A stretch of DNA of 64,000 bases, taken from positions 3,981,001 through 4,045,000 of the forward strand of contig NZ_CP059732.1 of assembly GCF_014117325.1 (NCBI RefSeq), given 5' to 3'. The position numbers and the translations under genes were made by a program. Shown here one piece after another: positions 18,325 to 27,289 of this stretch. The stretch comes from Spirosoma foliorum. GTDB taxonomy: Bacteria > Bacteroidota > Bacteroidia > Cytophagales > Spirosomataceae. Below the pieces are notes generated by a model that was not told the origin of the DNA, searched no databases, and saw nothing but the letters and a program-made list of their open reading frames with translations. The number at the start of each line of letters is the position of its first letter. The stretch's first letter is position 1.

Positions 18325-20853
18325 TTATTCAACCACTGCTTCAGGCTTCTTCACTGTAATTGTTAGTGTTTCGCCTTCGCCACTGTAGTCGGCCAGAATT
18401 ACGTCGCCTTCTTTCAACTCCCCTTTCAGAATTTCTTCTGCAACGGGATCTTCGAGGTAGCGCTGGATAGCACGGCTCAACGGACGAGCACCGTATTGAG
18501 GATCGTATCCTTTTTCGGCCAGGAAGTCTTTCGCTTTTTCTGTTAGTTCAACGGTATAGCCCAGGTTCGTAACACGGCTCAGGAGCTTGCCCAACATCAG
18601 GTCAATGATTTTGTGGATGTCTTCGCGTTGGAGCGAGTTAAACACAATCACATCATCCAGACGGTTCAGGAACTCAGGCGAGAACGCTTTACGGAGCGCA
18701 CTTTGAATCGTGCTCTTCATCAATTCGTCCTGCGTTTCGGCCGATTTCTTGGTTGAGAAACCAATACCTGCACCAAAGTCTTTCAGATCACGAACCCCAA
18801 TGTTCGAGGTCATGATGATGATCGTGTTTCGGAAATCAACCCGGCGACCCAGACCGTCGGTCAGGATACCATCGTCAAGCACTTGTAACAGAATGTTGAA
18901 TACATCTGGGTGTGCTTTTTCGATTTCGTCCAACAACACAACACTGTATGGTTTCCGACGAATTTTCTCCGTCAACTGACCGCCTTCTTCATAACCGACG
19001 TAGCCCGGAGGTGCACCAACCAAACGGCTTACGCTGAATTTCTCCATGTATTCCGACATGTCGATACGAACCAGTGCATCGTCTTTGTCGAACAGGTACG
19101 TAGCTAATACTTTCGCAAGCTCCGTTTTACCTACGCCCGTTGGGCCAAGGAAGATAAACGAACCAATTGGTTTCTTCGGATCTTTCAGACCAACGCGTGT
19201 TCGCTGAATGGCTTTCACCAGCTTGTCGATGGCTGACTGTTGACCAATTACGCGGCCTTTCAGTTCATCACCCATGTTGACAAGCTTCTTGCCTTCATCG
19301 TTCGATACGCTCGTTACAGGGATACCGGTCATCATAGCCACAACTTCGGCCACATTCTCCTCGGTAACTTTATAACGACGTTTCTTGGTATCTTCTTCCC
19401 AGAGTTGTTTTGCCCGCTCAAGTTGATCGATCAGGCGTTTTTCCTTATCGCGAAGCTGAGCAGCTTCTTCGTACTTCTGGCTTTTAACAACCTGATTTTT
19501 CTCCTTCTTGATATTCTCAATCTGCTCTTCAAGCTTCAGAATATCTTCAGGAACGGTGATGTTCGAAATGTGCACACGAGCACCCACTTCGTCCATTACG
19601 TCGATTGCTTTATCAGGCAGGAACCGATCCGAGATATACCGTTCCGACAGTTTCACCGCAGCCTCAATAGCTTCTTTGGTGTAATCGACGTGGTGGTGAT
19701 CTTCGTATTTGTCCTTGATGTTGTTCAGAATTTCGATGGTTTCATCAATCGACGTAGCATCGACCATTACCATCTGGAAACGACGGGCCAAAGCGCCGTC
19801 TTTCTCAATGTACTGACGATATTCATCGAGGGTTGTGGCACCAATACATTGAATGTCGCCCCGCGCTAAAGCTGGTTTGAACATATTCGACGCATCGAGT
19901 GAACCTGAGGCACCGCCTGCACCTACAATTGTGTGCAACTCATCGATGAACAGGATTACTTCCGGTGATTTTTCAAGCTCGTTCATTACGGCTTTCATTC
20001 GCTCTTCAAACTGGCCACGGTATTTTGTACCGGCCACAAGAGAAGCTAAATCAAGCGTAACAACGCGCTTACCAAACAGCACCCGCGAAACTTTCTTCTG
20101 CACAATGCGCAGAGCCAGTCCTTCGGCGATGGCGGTTTTACCAACCCCTGGCTCACCAATCAGGATCGGGTTGTTTTTCTTCCGGCGGCTCAGAATCTGG
20201 GCCACACGTTCAATTTCCTTTTCGCGACCAACAATGGGATCGAGTTTGCCAACTTCAGCTAGTTTAGTCAGGTCTCGGCCAAAGTTATCCAACACAGGTG
20301 TCCGAGATTTTTCGGAACCTTTTGGGTCTTTGCCTGAACCGGAACTGCTTCCGCCAAACATGCCACGGTCGTTGTCGTCATCGTCGGTTTCGGGTCCCAT
20401 CACCGGGCGGGTTCCCGAAGATTGATATTCGAGCATCTCCTTAATGACTTCGTAATTAATATTGAATTTATTGAGAATCTGCGTGGCGACATTGTCTTCA
20501 TCGCGCAGAATCGACAGTAACAGGTGCTCCGTACCAATGAGCGGGCTTTTGAAAATCTTAGCTTCCAGATAAGTGATCTTCAACGTCTTCTCCGACTGAC
20601 GAGTCAGTGGGATATTCGCTAAATTTTTCACGTTGTTGGTAGCCGTTCCTTTCGTGGCCTGTTCAATAGTGACCCGGAGTTCGTCGAGTGAGATACCGAG
20701 TTTTTTCAGTAAGCCCACTGCCACACCCTCACCCTCACGAATCATACCCAGCAAGAGGTGTTCCGTGCCGATATAATCGTGGCCTAAGCGTAAGGCTTCC
20801 TCCCGACTCAGCGTGATGACTTCCTTTACGCGGTTTGAGAATTTTGCTTCCAT
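18325..20853 (-). CDS. clpC: ATP-dependent Clp protease ATP-binding subunit ClpC
   Basis: The 842-residue AAA+ unfoldase has two N-terminal Clp repeats (residues about 1-145), Walker A1 GEPGVGKTA (about 233-241), a UVR-type middle coil (KSQKYEEAAQLRDKEKRL), Walker A2 GPTGVGKTE and the C-terminal D2-small domain. The UVR segment and length identify ClpC rather than ClpA or ClpB. An acidic, Gly/Ser-rich linker (PETDDDDNDRG, then GGSSSGSGKD) joins the N-domain to the first ATPase module. It feeds unfolded proteins to ClpP in the cytoplasm. No McsA/McsB genes adjoin, as is usual in this phylum. A WbqC-like gene lies 63 nt upstream on the same strand. Confidence 0.95.
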   Translation of the reverse strand: MEAKFSNRVKEVITLSREEALRLGHDYIGTEHLLLGMIREGEGVAVGLLKKLGISLDELRVTIEQATKGTATNNVKNLANIPLTRQSEKTLKITYLEAKIFKSPLIGTEHLLLSILRDEDNVATQILNKFNINYEVIKEMLEYQSSGTRPVMGPETDDDDNDRGMFGGSSSGSGKDPKGSEKSRTPVLDNFGRDLTKLAEVGKLDPIVGREKEIERVAQILSRRKKNNPILIGEPGVGKTAIAEGLALRIVQKKVSRVLFGKRVVTLDLASLVAGTKYRGQFEERMKAVMNELEKSPEVILFIDELHTIVGAGGASGSLDASNMFKPALARGDIQCIGATTLDEYRQYIEKDGALARRFQMVMVDATSIDETIEILNNIKDKYEDHHHVDYTKEAIEAAVKLSERYISDRFLPDKAIDVMDEVGARVHISNITVPEDILKLEEQIENIKKEKNQVVKSQKYEEAAQLRDKEKRLIDQLERAKQLWEEDTKKRRYKVTEENVAEVVAMMTGIPVTSVSNDEGKKLVNMGDELKGRVIGQQSAIDKLVKAIQRTRVGLKDPKKPIGSFIFLGPTGVGKTELAKVLATYLFDKDDALVRIDMSEYMEKFSVSRLVGAPPGYVGYEEGGQLTEKIRRKPYSVVLLDEIEKAHPDVFNILLQVLDDGILTDGLGRRVDFRNTIIIMTSNIGVRDLKDFGAGIGFSTKKSAETQDELMKSTIQSALRKAFSPEFLNRLDDVIVFNSLQREDIHKIIDLMLGKLLSRVTNLGYTVELTEKAKDFLAEKGYDPQYGARPLSRAIQRYLEDPVAEEILKGELKEGDVILADYSGEGETLTITVKKPEAVVE

Positions 20854-20916
20854 TCGTTTTAGGGTCTCCTTAGGTAAGCTACTATACTGGCCTAACGAAG
20901 AGTTTTAAGGATTTGT

Positions 20917-21570
20917 TCACTCCCGAAGGCCGGCCTTCAACACGTCTGATGCGGACGGTCCCTGGCAAAACAACAGGTCTACAATACTAAGATTTGGTAC
21001 AAAATCAACGCCAAAATTTTGTGGATAGACCACTGGCTGATGGAATACATACGTTTCAGGGCTATTTCCCGGATTTAGCTTCGATCGAGCGTCAAATAGA
21101 CCGACCGTTGCTGTTTTTTCGTACCATTCTGTCAGGTTCAATGGTAGTCGCCACTGTAGCAATTTCAGACAAATTGTCAGCAGTTCATAATTTAAATCGA
21201 ATAAAAACGTCCATTTTTTTTGATAGACCGGCTCAAAATAAGGAGCGTAATATTCGAAAAAAGGAGCTTTCCCATAAGCTGCCTGTAAGCATCGCCAGTG
21301 GTGCAACTGCCAATTTTGATCATTCGCAATCTGAAGATCCCGAATGGGCTGATGACGAGTTCCGTGTTGAACGGGCACTGTTAAGGCATCAACTTTGTTA
21401 ACCGTCTTAACCGTGCACCGATTTCGAAAACTTTGTTTCTGGTAATGCTCGTATGCTTCAATGTGTACTCTTCCAAACCGCAACAGCCCCGACATATAAT
21501 CTAAACAGGGCAAATAGTGTAATTCAACTAGTAAACTGGTCGGATGAGACCCCAATGAATGCTTTTCCAA
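20917..21570 (-). CDS. WbqC-family protein
   Basis: The 217-residue protein has LLVELHYLPCLDYMSGLL at its start and NRCTVKTVNKVDALTVPVQH, then RDLQIANDQNWQLHHWRCLQAAYGKAPFFEYY. These are the conserved landmarks of WbqC proteins. The family is found near O-antigen and lipid genes and in other contexts; its biochemical role is not settled. No signal peptide is seen. It lies 63 nt upstream of clpC on the same strand, and the two may be co-transcribed. It is divergent from the acyltransferase pair. Confidence 0.82.
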   Translation of the reverse strand: MEKHSLGSHPTSLLVELHYLPCLDYMSGLLRFGRVHIEAYEHYQKQSFRNRCTVKTVNKVDALTVPVQHGTRHQPIRDLQIANDQNWQLHHWRCLQAAYGKAPFFEYYAPYFEPVYQKKWTFLFDLNYELLTICLKLLQWRLPLNLTEWYEKTATVGLFDARSKLNPGNSPETYVFHQPVVYPQNFGVDFVPNLSIVDLLFCQGPSASDVLKAGLRE

Positions 21571-21692
21571 TGATTACATAAAGTATCCGTTCACAAATAA
21601 AGCAAAAATTCAATACCACCAACGAGTTTTAGTATTTTTTTAATTTTCGATAAAACAGAAGTTTCGACTTTTGTAGGCTCTACGTTACTTAA

Positions 21693-22565
21693 ATGATCTT
21701 TTTTCGATTATTATCCCGTTTGCCCTTAAAAGTACTTTATGGCATTTCTGATGTTTTGTACTTTTTACTATTCCGAGTAATCCGCTATCGACGTCAGGTT
21801 ATTCTCGACAATTTAGAACATTCTTTTCCCGAGAAGTCCCCTGCTGAGATCCGATTGATTATGAAGGGGTTTTACCATAATCTGGCCGATTTATTTGTTG
21901 AAACCCTCAAACTACCCACCTTCTCGCCCGATGAATTACAGCAACATGTTCGGGTTATCAATCCGGAGTTAGTTCTGGAACAGATACAAGCCGGAAAGAC
22001 AGCGATTGCGATGACATCCCATCAGGGAAACTGGGAGTGGCTTCCAGGCCCTTTTGTACTTAAGGGAATCCCTGTCGATAGTGTATACAAACCACTAACA
22101 AATCCATTTTTCAATGATCTGATGTATAAAATCAGGTCCAGTTTTGGTGCTGTCCCTACCGATATGCATTTGTTGCCACGGCAGATGGTAGCCCGTAAAG
22201 ATACACCCCGGCTCATTGGCCTTATGTCGGATCAGGTACCTGACGTTCCTGAGCAAGCCTACTGGACTGATTTCTTACACCGCGATACACCCTTTTACCC
22301 AGGTGCCGAACGACTGGCTCGCAGCCGAAATCTACCAGTATTTTATATGGAACCCGTGCGCGTACGCAGGGGCTATTACGAAATTTCGATTCAGCTTCTT
22401 GCAGAGCCGCCGTATACCGATTTGCCGCCTGGAACAATTTTAGAACGTTACCGTGACCGGATTGAAGATACGATAAAAAAATATCCCTCCGACTGGCTTT
22501 GGTCGCATAAACGGTGGAAACATTGGCGCGGGAAATACGCGAAAGTGGGCGCAAAGCTGGAGTAA
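21693..22565 (+). CDS. LpxL/HtrB-like lysophospholipid or lipid A acyltransferase (copy 1)
   Basis: The 290-residue protein starts with an uncleaved hydrophobic segment (FFRLLSRLPLKVLYGISDVLYF), then RQVILDNLEHSFPEKSPAEI. The acyltransferase signature AMTSHQGNWEW provides the HxxxxE-type catalytic pair near residues 110-116. It ends with SDWLWSHKRWKHWRGKYAKV, a conserved end of the family in Bacteroidota. Family members move an acyl chain from acyl-ACP to lipid A precursors or related membrane lipids at the inner membrane. A close paralogue follows 152 nt downstream. Which acceptor each copy uses cannot be told from sequence. Confidence 0.88.
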   Translation: MIFFRLLSRLPLKVLYGISDVLYFLLFRVIRYRRQVILDNLEHSFPEKSPAEIRLIMKGFYHNLADLFVETLKLPTFSPDELQQHVRVINPELVLEQIQAGKTAIAMTSHQGNWEWLPGPFVLKGIPVDSVYKPLTNPFFNDLMYKIRSSFGAVPTDMHLLPRQMVARKDTPRLIGLMSDQVPDVPEQAYWTDFLHRDTPFYPGAERLARSRNLPVFYMEPVRVRRGYYEISIQLLAEPPYTDLPPGTILERYRDRIEDTIKKYPSDWLWSHKRWKHWRGKYAKVGAKLE

Positions 22566-22717
22566 CTGTACTTAATTAATGCTATTTTAATGTGTTTTTT
22601 CGACCAGAAAGTACGTTATTTCTCAGAATAACAATATGATTTTTGATCAATAATTTAGTATTTTTTATATTTAGGGCAGTAAGGGGTCTTATACTTACGT
22701 CCGTACTGTACGCCTAA

Positions 22718-23590
22718 ATGATATTTTTTCGACTTTTGTCCCGTTTGCCTTTCGGTATTCTGTATGGCATTTCGGATGTCTTATACTTTGTTATTGTCTA
22801 CGTAGTTCGCTATCGTCAACAGGTCGTTCTGGAAAATTTACGGCTCTCGTTTCCTGAGAAATCTCCGGCAGCCATTCGTTTAATTGCAAACGATTTTTAT
22901 CGTAACCTGACTGATATACTCGTCGAAACGATCAAGCTATCTTCTATCTCTCCTTGTGAATTAAAAAAGCGGTTTCACTATACTAATCCAGAGTTAATTA
23001 AGAATTTTCTGACTGAAGGGCAAACCGTAATCTGTACTGGTTCGCATCAGTGCAATTGGGAGTGGGTACCGTCGGCAGCGGTCATTATTGATATTCCAGT
23101 CGACAGTGTCTATAAGCCGTTAACCAGCCCCAAAATGGAGAAGATCATGCAGGAGGTTCGCGCCAGTCATGGTGCCGTTCCAACACCAATGAACTTGCTA
23201 CCTCGCCAGATGGTCGTGCGCAAAGACATTCCGCGTGTCATTGCGCTTGTCGCCGATCAGGTGCCTGATGTACCGGAACAGGGCTATTGGATGGATTTTC
23301 TACACCGCGACACGCCTTTCTATCCGGGTACCGAACGACTGGCCCGTAGTCGTAACTTACCTGTGTTTTTTCTGGAATTGATTCGGGTGCGCCGGGGCTA
23401 TTACGAAGGAACGTTCAAGCTCATTGCAGAGCCTCCTTATACCAATCTGCCGCAGGGGGCTATTCTGGAAGACTACCGAGATAAACTACAAGCCAGCATC
23501 TGTAAGCACCCCTCCGACTGGCTCTGGTCGCACAAACGGTGGAAACACTGGCGCGGGAAATATGCCAAAGTGTGTGCGAAACTTGAGTAA
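22718..23590 (+). CDS. LpxL/HtrB-like acyltransferase (copy 2, tandem paralogue)
   Basis: It has the same 290-residue length as the gene before it and nearly identical ends: both start MIFFRLLSRLP and both finish with SDWLWSHKRWKHWRGKYAKV. The catalytic block is SHQCNWEW, with Cys replacing the Gly of copy 1. The middle third is the most divergent part. The intergenic 152 nt is AT-rich with no strong hairpin. The pair is a tandem duplication in which both copies look intact, so they may add different acyl chains or act on different acceptors. Confidence 0.88.
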   Translation: MIFFRLLSRLPFGILYGISDVLYFVIVYVVRYRQQVVLENLRLSFPEKSPAAIRLIANDFYRNLTDILVETIKLSSISPCELKKRFHYTNPELIKNFLTEGQTVICTGSHQCNWEWVPSAAVIIDIPVDSVYKPLTSPKMEKIMQEVRASHGAVPTPMNLLPRQMVVRKDIPRVIALVADQVPDVPEQGYWMDFLHRDTPFYPGTERLARSRNLPVFFLELIRVRRGYYEGTFKLIAEPPYTNLPQGAILEDYRDKLQASICKHPSDWLWSHKRWKHWRGKYAKVCAKLE

Positions 23591-23604
23591 AAACTGTTTC
23601 AAAT

Positions 23605-23674
23605 TTAATGTTTCGGGTTCCAAGTTAACGCGTACTACCCTGTGTATGAGTCAACTTAGAACCTGAAACATTAA
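23605..23674. repeat. Imperfect inverted repeat between convergent genes
   Basis: Arms 23605-23627 and 23652-23674 are 23 nt each with three mismatches (TTAATGTTTCGGGTTCCAAG on the left). It separates the acyltransferase stop from the stop of the convergent small secreted protein gene. Confidence 0.75.
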
Positions 23675-23690
23675 CCTTAGAACAAATTAA

Positions 23691-24065
23691 TTACAACGAA
23701 TCCCGACGGGCTTTCTCAGCTCTCGTTGAATCCCGTTTATCTTTTACTTTTCGGGCTTCTGTAGAAATTGCATCAGACGCATTGTCTAAGCCTCTATTGA
23801 CTGCCCTGCCCGTTCGTTGGGCGGTTGTATCAATTGCCTCTCCGGCTACTTTTGCTTTACTTTTAATACCCTGCCCTACTTCCCTTGTCGTTTCACCGGC
23901 AGCTCGGCCTGTATTTTTAAGATCGTCTTTCAGACGTGCTTTCCGCTCAGCTTTCTCCTGCTTCCGCATTTCTTTCTTACTCATTGTGGCTGTAGAGTCC
24001 TGTGCGTAAGCACCGACACTAAGCAAAAAGGCAAGTGCAAACGCACTTAATAGCTTGGTTTTCAT
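23691..24065 (-). CDS. Small secreted charged protein
   Basis: The 124-residue protein has a signal peptide (KLLSAFALAFLLSVGAYAQ). The mature part is Lys/Arg/Glu/Ala-rich (KKEMRKQEKAERKARLK) with short amphipathic helices such as AGETTREVGQGIKSKAKVAG and DTTAQRTGRAVNRG. The pattern recalls apolipoprotein- or YtxH-like coiled proteins but I do not recognise a family. It is probably periplasmic. Low complexity makes homology calls unreliable. It converges with the acyltransferase pair. Confidence 0.65.
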   Translation of the reverse strand: MKTKLLSAFALAFLLSVGAYAQDSTATMSKKEMRKQEKAERKARLKDDLKNTGRAAGETTREVGQGIKSKAKVAGEAIDTTAQRTGRAVNRGLDNASDAISTEARKVKDKRDSTRAEKARRDSL

Positions 24066-24311
24066 AACGTTTTTGAGTTGTCAACTAAAATGTATTGTTC
24101 GTTTTCAGTGATCACCCAAACTAATTGAAAGTTTGAGCATCTTGCTGGTATCTTTAACAGGATGCACAGATTATTGTTTATTAAAAATAATTTAACAGTC
24201 TCACTGTCAGGCTTATTTTGGTTTTATAAATGAGCCATTTAAGCGAACATTTAGCGTCAACCTTACGTTTGCCAATTGAATAGAGGTAAAACCGGAAAGC
24301 CGCTTTTTCCG

Positions 24312-24319
24312 TACCTTTG
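24312..24319 (+). promoter_or_regulatory. Bacteroidota -7 box for ispG
   Basis: TACCTTTG matches TAnnTTTG and lies 29 nt before the ispG ATG. The roughly 240 bases upstream of it hold no gene. Confidence 0.6.
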
Positions 24320-24348
24320 TTCTGTCAAACGGCTCTGCCGCTACCTGT

Positions 24349-26430
24349 ATGCTCGATTCGCTGCTTACTCCTTCTTCATTGGCAACATTGCCAGATTCAC
24401 CTGTTCTATATACCCCTTCGCTAACAGAGTATATCCGCCGGAAAACCATCACGGTCAATATTGGCGATGTACCGATGGGATCTGATTACCCAATTCGGGT
24501 TCAATCCATGACAACCGTCGATACAATGGATACGCTTGGTTCGGTGGAGCAAAGTATCCGGATGATTGAGGCCGGTTGTGAGTACATACGGATCACAGCT
24601 CCCAGTGTGAAGGAAGCGCAGAATCTGGAGAATATTCGCAAAGAACTTCGGGCACGGGGATACACTACGCCACTGGTGGCCGATATTCACTTCACTCCCA
24701 ATGCCGCAGAATTGGCTGCTCGGATTGTAGAGAAAGTCCGCATCAATCCCGGCAATTACGCCGACCGCAAGCGCTTTGAATTTATTGATTATACCGACGA
24801 AGCCTATGCCTCTGAGCTAGAGCGTATTCGGGCGAAATTTCTACCGCTGATTCGCATTTGCAAAGAATATGGCACAGCCATGCGGATTGGCACTAACCAC
24901 GGCTCTCTTTCTGATCGGATTCTAAGTCGCTACGGCGATACGCCTGCTGGTATGGTGGAATCGGCCCTGGAATTTCTACGGATTTGCGAAGACGAGAATT
25001 ATTATAACATTACATTGTCGATGAAGTCGAGCAACCCGCAGGTAATGGTGCAGGCTTATCGATTGCTGGTGCAACGACTAGATGAAGAAGGACTAAAGCC
25101 CTATCCGTTACACCTTGGCGTGACTGAAGCGGGTGAAGCCGAAGACGGTCGTATCAAATCGGCACTAGGTATTGGAACACTGCTCGAAGATGGCATTGGT
25201 GATACGGTTCGAGTCTCATTAACCGAAGAACCCGAACGGGAAGCTCCCGTTGCTCAGGCTCTCATTGACCGGTACACCAATCGGGCAGCGGAAAGTAAGC
25301 CTATTCCAGCGGTAAACTCATATCCGATCAATCCATTTCAATACACGCGTCGGACTACTCATGAAGTGGCCAATTTCGGTGGTCAGAATGTACCGCGTGT
25401 CATTGCCGATTTCAGTCAGACGCCCGTTCGGGAACACGATGATTTAAAGCCAATCGGTCATTTTTATTTACCCGAACCCGACAAGTGGCGGATGAATGAT
25501 CTGGGTGCCGACTATATTTACACCGGTTCGCATCCAGCGGAGTTCATGTTGCCCAATGGACTGAAACAAATTCTGGATTATGCCGTCTGGCAAACTGTTT
25601 CAGACAAAATCAACACGTTTCCGCTCCTGACTATCGATGCGTATCTGCAAGCAAATGCCAAAAAAGGGCAGCTTCAGGAACGGTTAAACTTTGTTCAACT
25701 AACGCTACCCAAACTTTCTGCCGAACTACTCGAACAACTCCGTTTCGATAAAACGGTTGTGCTCCTGATTAAAACAGATAATGCACATGCGATGCCAGAG
25801 TTACGCCGGTTGTTTGTTGAACTTATCAATCAAGGCTTGACAACACCGGTTGTGGTGCAGCGTGTTTATGAAAACATTCCTTCTGAAGATATTCCGCTTT
25901 ACGCAGCAACCGATGTCGGTGGATTACTGATCGACGGCCTGGGTGATGGGATTATGTTGTCGAGTGTGGCGTCTGTGGTGTCGGGTTCTCAAACCCGACA
26001 AAATCGCGTCAGCAATAGTGTCGGGTTTGAGAACCCGACACCACAGACTAACACACTTAAGACCCTCAACAGCCTGTCATTTGGCATTTTACAGGCAGCC
26101 CGAACGCGTATTACCAAAACCGAATATATATCCTGCCCATCGTGTGGTCGGACTCTGTTTGATTTGCAGGAAACGACGGCTCACATTCGGCAGCGCACCG
26201 ATCACCTGAAAGGCGTTAAAATCGGGATTATGGGCTGTATCGTGAACGGTCCCGGCGAAATGGCCGATGCCGACTACGGCTATGTAGGTATTGGACGTGA
26301 CAAAATTGCCTTGTACCGGGGTCAGCAGGTTATCAAGAAATCGGTCCCTGCTGATCGGGCCGTCGATGAGTTGATCGAACTCATCCGGGAAGACGACCGT
26401 TGGATTGAACCAAGTTTAGTGAATGAATAA
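24349..26430 (+). CDS. ispG: 4-hydroxy-3-methylbut-2-enyl diphosphate synthase IspG with an in-frame insert
   Basis: The 693-residue protein carries the N-terminal TIM barrel (PIRVQSMTTVDTMDT, ADIHFTPNAAE, IRINPGN-like KVRINPGNYAD) and the C-terminal 4Fe-4S domain (SCPSCGRTLFDLQET and GIMGCIVNGPGE). A middle domain between them is typical of the large IspG form of Bacteroidota, Chlamydiae and plants. It makes HMBPP in the methylerythritol phosphate route to isoprenoids. Just before the Fe-S domain, codons about 541-567 come from a 78-nt perfect inverted repeat that keeps the frame, adding VSGSQTRQNRVSNSVGFENP. The relatives I can recall run straight from the SSVASV region into the LSFGILQAARTR region. 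The conserved cysteines are intact, so the enzyme is probably functional. Confidence 0.93.
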   Translation: MLDSLLTPSSLATLPDSPVLYTPSLTEYIRRKTITVNIGDVPMGSDYPIRVQSMTTVDTMDTLGSVEQSIRMIEAGCEYIRITAPSVKEAQNLENIRKELRARGYTTPLVADIHFTPNAAELAARIVEKVRINPGNYADRKRFEFIDYTDEAYASELERIRAKFLPLIRICKEYGTAMRIGTNHGSLSDRILSRYGDTPAGMVESALEFLRICEDENYYNITLSMKSSNPQVMVQAYRLLVQRLDEEGLKPYPLHLGVTEAGEAEDGRIKSALGIGTLLEDGIGDTVRVSLTEEPEREAPVAQALIDRYTNRAAESKPIPAVNSYPINPFQYTRRTTHEVANFGGQNVPRVIADFSQTPVREHDDLKPIGHFYLPEPDKWRMNDLGADYIYTGSHPAEFMLPNGLKQILDYAVWQTVSDKINTFPLLTIDAYLQANAKKGQLQERLNFVQLTLPKLSAELLEQLRFDKTVVLLIKTDNAHAMPELRRLFVELINQGLTTPVVVQRVYENIPSEDIPLYAATDVGGLLIDGLGDGIMLSSVASVVSGSQTRQNRVSNSVGFENPTPQTNTLKTLNSLSFGILQAARTRITKTEYISCPSCGRTLFDLQETTAHIRQRTDHLKGVKIGIMGCIVNGPGEMADADYGYVGIGRDKIALYRGQQVIKKSVPADRAVDELIELIREDDRWIEPSLVNE
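25971..26048. repeat. Perfect 30-bp inverted repeat inside the ispG coding region
   Basis: Arms 25971-26000 and 26019-26048 are exact reverse complements with an 18-nt spacer. Each arm holds the palindrome TGTCGGGTTCTCAAACCCGACA (22 nt, core TCGGGTT/AACCCGA) preceded by GTGG. The whole element is 78 nt, exactly 26 codons, and is read through without a stop. Confidence 0.95.
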
Positions 26431-26437
26431 TAGTTTA

Positions 26438-26519
26438 CGGTTTTTGGTATTCGGTTTACGGTTGGCTGGCGCGTAAGCTCTCATGCGCCAGCCAACCGTA
26501 AACCGAATACCAAAAACCG
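26438..26519. repeat. Perfect 35-bp inverted repeat between ispG and the DUF6728 gene
   Basis: Arms 26438-26472 and 26485-26519 are exact reverse complements with a 12-nt spacer. They are built from words such as TTTACGG, TTTTTGG and TATTCGG, then end in GGCTGGCGC. Weaker pairing extends outwards to the ispG stop and nearly to the next start at 26541. Confidence 0.95.
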
Positions 26520-26540
26520 AATACCGAAAACCCAACTATT

Positions 26541-26729
26541 GTGAACAGATTCATCGATTACCTCAAAATTGGGCCTGTTTTCGCCTATTTCATCCGCGTA
26601 TTTCGCAAGCCTGATCCAAACCAGCCGACTAGCGTAAACCTGCGCATGATGCACGGCATCAACCGGGTTTCGATTGTCATGTTTTTGATTGCCATCATTG
26701 TCTATAGCGTTCGTCATTGCACCCGATGA
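26541..26729 (+). CDS. DUF6728-like small membrane protein
   Basis: The 62-residue protein starts MNRFIDYLKIGPVFAYFIRV, has the central RKPDPNQPTSVNLRMMHGIN and ends in a single membrane helix (VSIVMFLIAIIVYSV). I recognise it as the DUF6728 type, a short family confined to Bacteroidota whose function is unknown. Its TGA overlaps the ATG of the next gene (ATGA), so the two are translationally coupled. It is probably in the ispG operon despite the intervening hairpin. Confidence 0.8.
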   Translation: MNRFIDYLKIGPVFAYFIRVFRKPDPNQPTSVNLRMMHGINRVSIVMFLIAIIVYSVRHCTR

Positions 26730-27076
26730 ATACCGAAACAATACGTGACTATTGCATTGCCAAACCGGGCGTTACGGAGTCGTTTCCCTTTGGTGGCGAT
26801 GCGCTGGTTTTTAAAGTCGGAGGAAAGATGTTTGCTCTACTGTCGACCGAAAGTCGACCGACGACAATTAACCTAAAGTGTGACCCTGAACGGGCTGTAC
26901 AGCTTCGCGAAGAATATGCTGCCGTAACGCCCGGTTACCACATGAATAAGACCCACTGGAACACGGTTACGGTTGATGGCAGCATTCGTACATCAGAACT
27001 TCAGGAGTGGATTGATCATTCGTATGAACTCGTTCGAAAAAGTTTACCCAAAGCCATTCAGGCTACATTAAACTGA
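26726..27076 (+). CDS. MmcQ/YjbR family DNA-binding-type protein
   Basis: The 116-residue protein reads MNTETIRDYCIAKPGVTESF at the start and has FGGDALVFKVGGKMFALLS, then INLKCDPERAVQLREEY and PGYHMNKTHWNTVTVDG. These are the family landmarks of the CyaY-like MmcQ/YjbR fold. An upstream in-frame ATG at 26717 would add three residues, but the ATG at 26726 overlaps the previous stop and is preferred. The molecular role of the family is not established. It is the last gene of the ispG-DUF6728 run and is followed by a hairpin at 27213. Confidence 0.88.
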   Translation: MNTETIRDYCIAKPGVTESFPFGGDALVFKVGGKMFALLSTESRPTTINLKCDPERAVQLREEYAAVTPGYHMNKTHWNTVTVDGSIRTSELQEWIDHSYELVRKSLPKAIQATLN

Positions 27077-27212
27077 GTTATTTACTTGTCGAATCAGCCC
27101 TGAACAACTAAATTCGCAAAGGTTGACTGGAACGCTGATTGTCATGATCGTTAAGATCAAATACAATTTTTAACAAGTATTGATCAAAACTTAATTTGAT
27201 ACGTTAGTCAAC

Positions 27213-27244
27213 AAAATATGATTTTTTGAAATCATATTTTTCCT
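27213..27244. terminator. Hairpin with U-rich tail after mmcQ, before the TPR gene
   Basis: AAAATATGATTT (27213-27224) pairs perfectly with 27229-27240 across a TTTG loop and runs into T residues. The AT-only stem is weak but 12 bp long. It could end the ispG operon or lie in the leader of the TPR gene. Confidence 0.6.
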
Positions 27245-27289
27245 AAAATCTGCGGTCTATTGACTGGGTAGAATAAACCAGAAGGGGAT

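Noticed and set aside
19240..20425. Open frames of up to 209 residues on the plus strand opposite clpC
   Set aside because: They lie wholly within the clpC gene, have no homology-like motifs and reflect codon bias of the real gene on the other strand.
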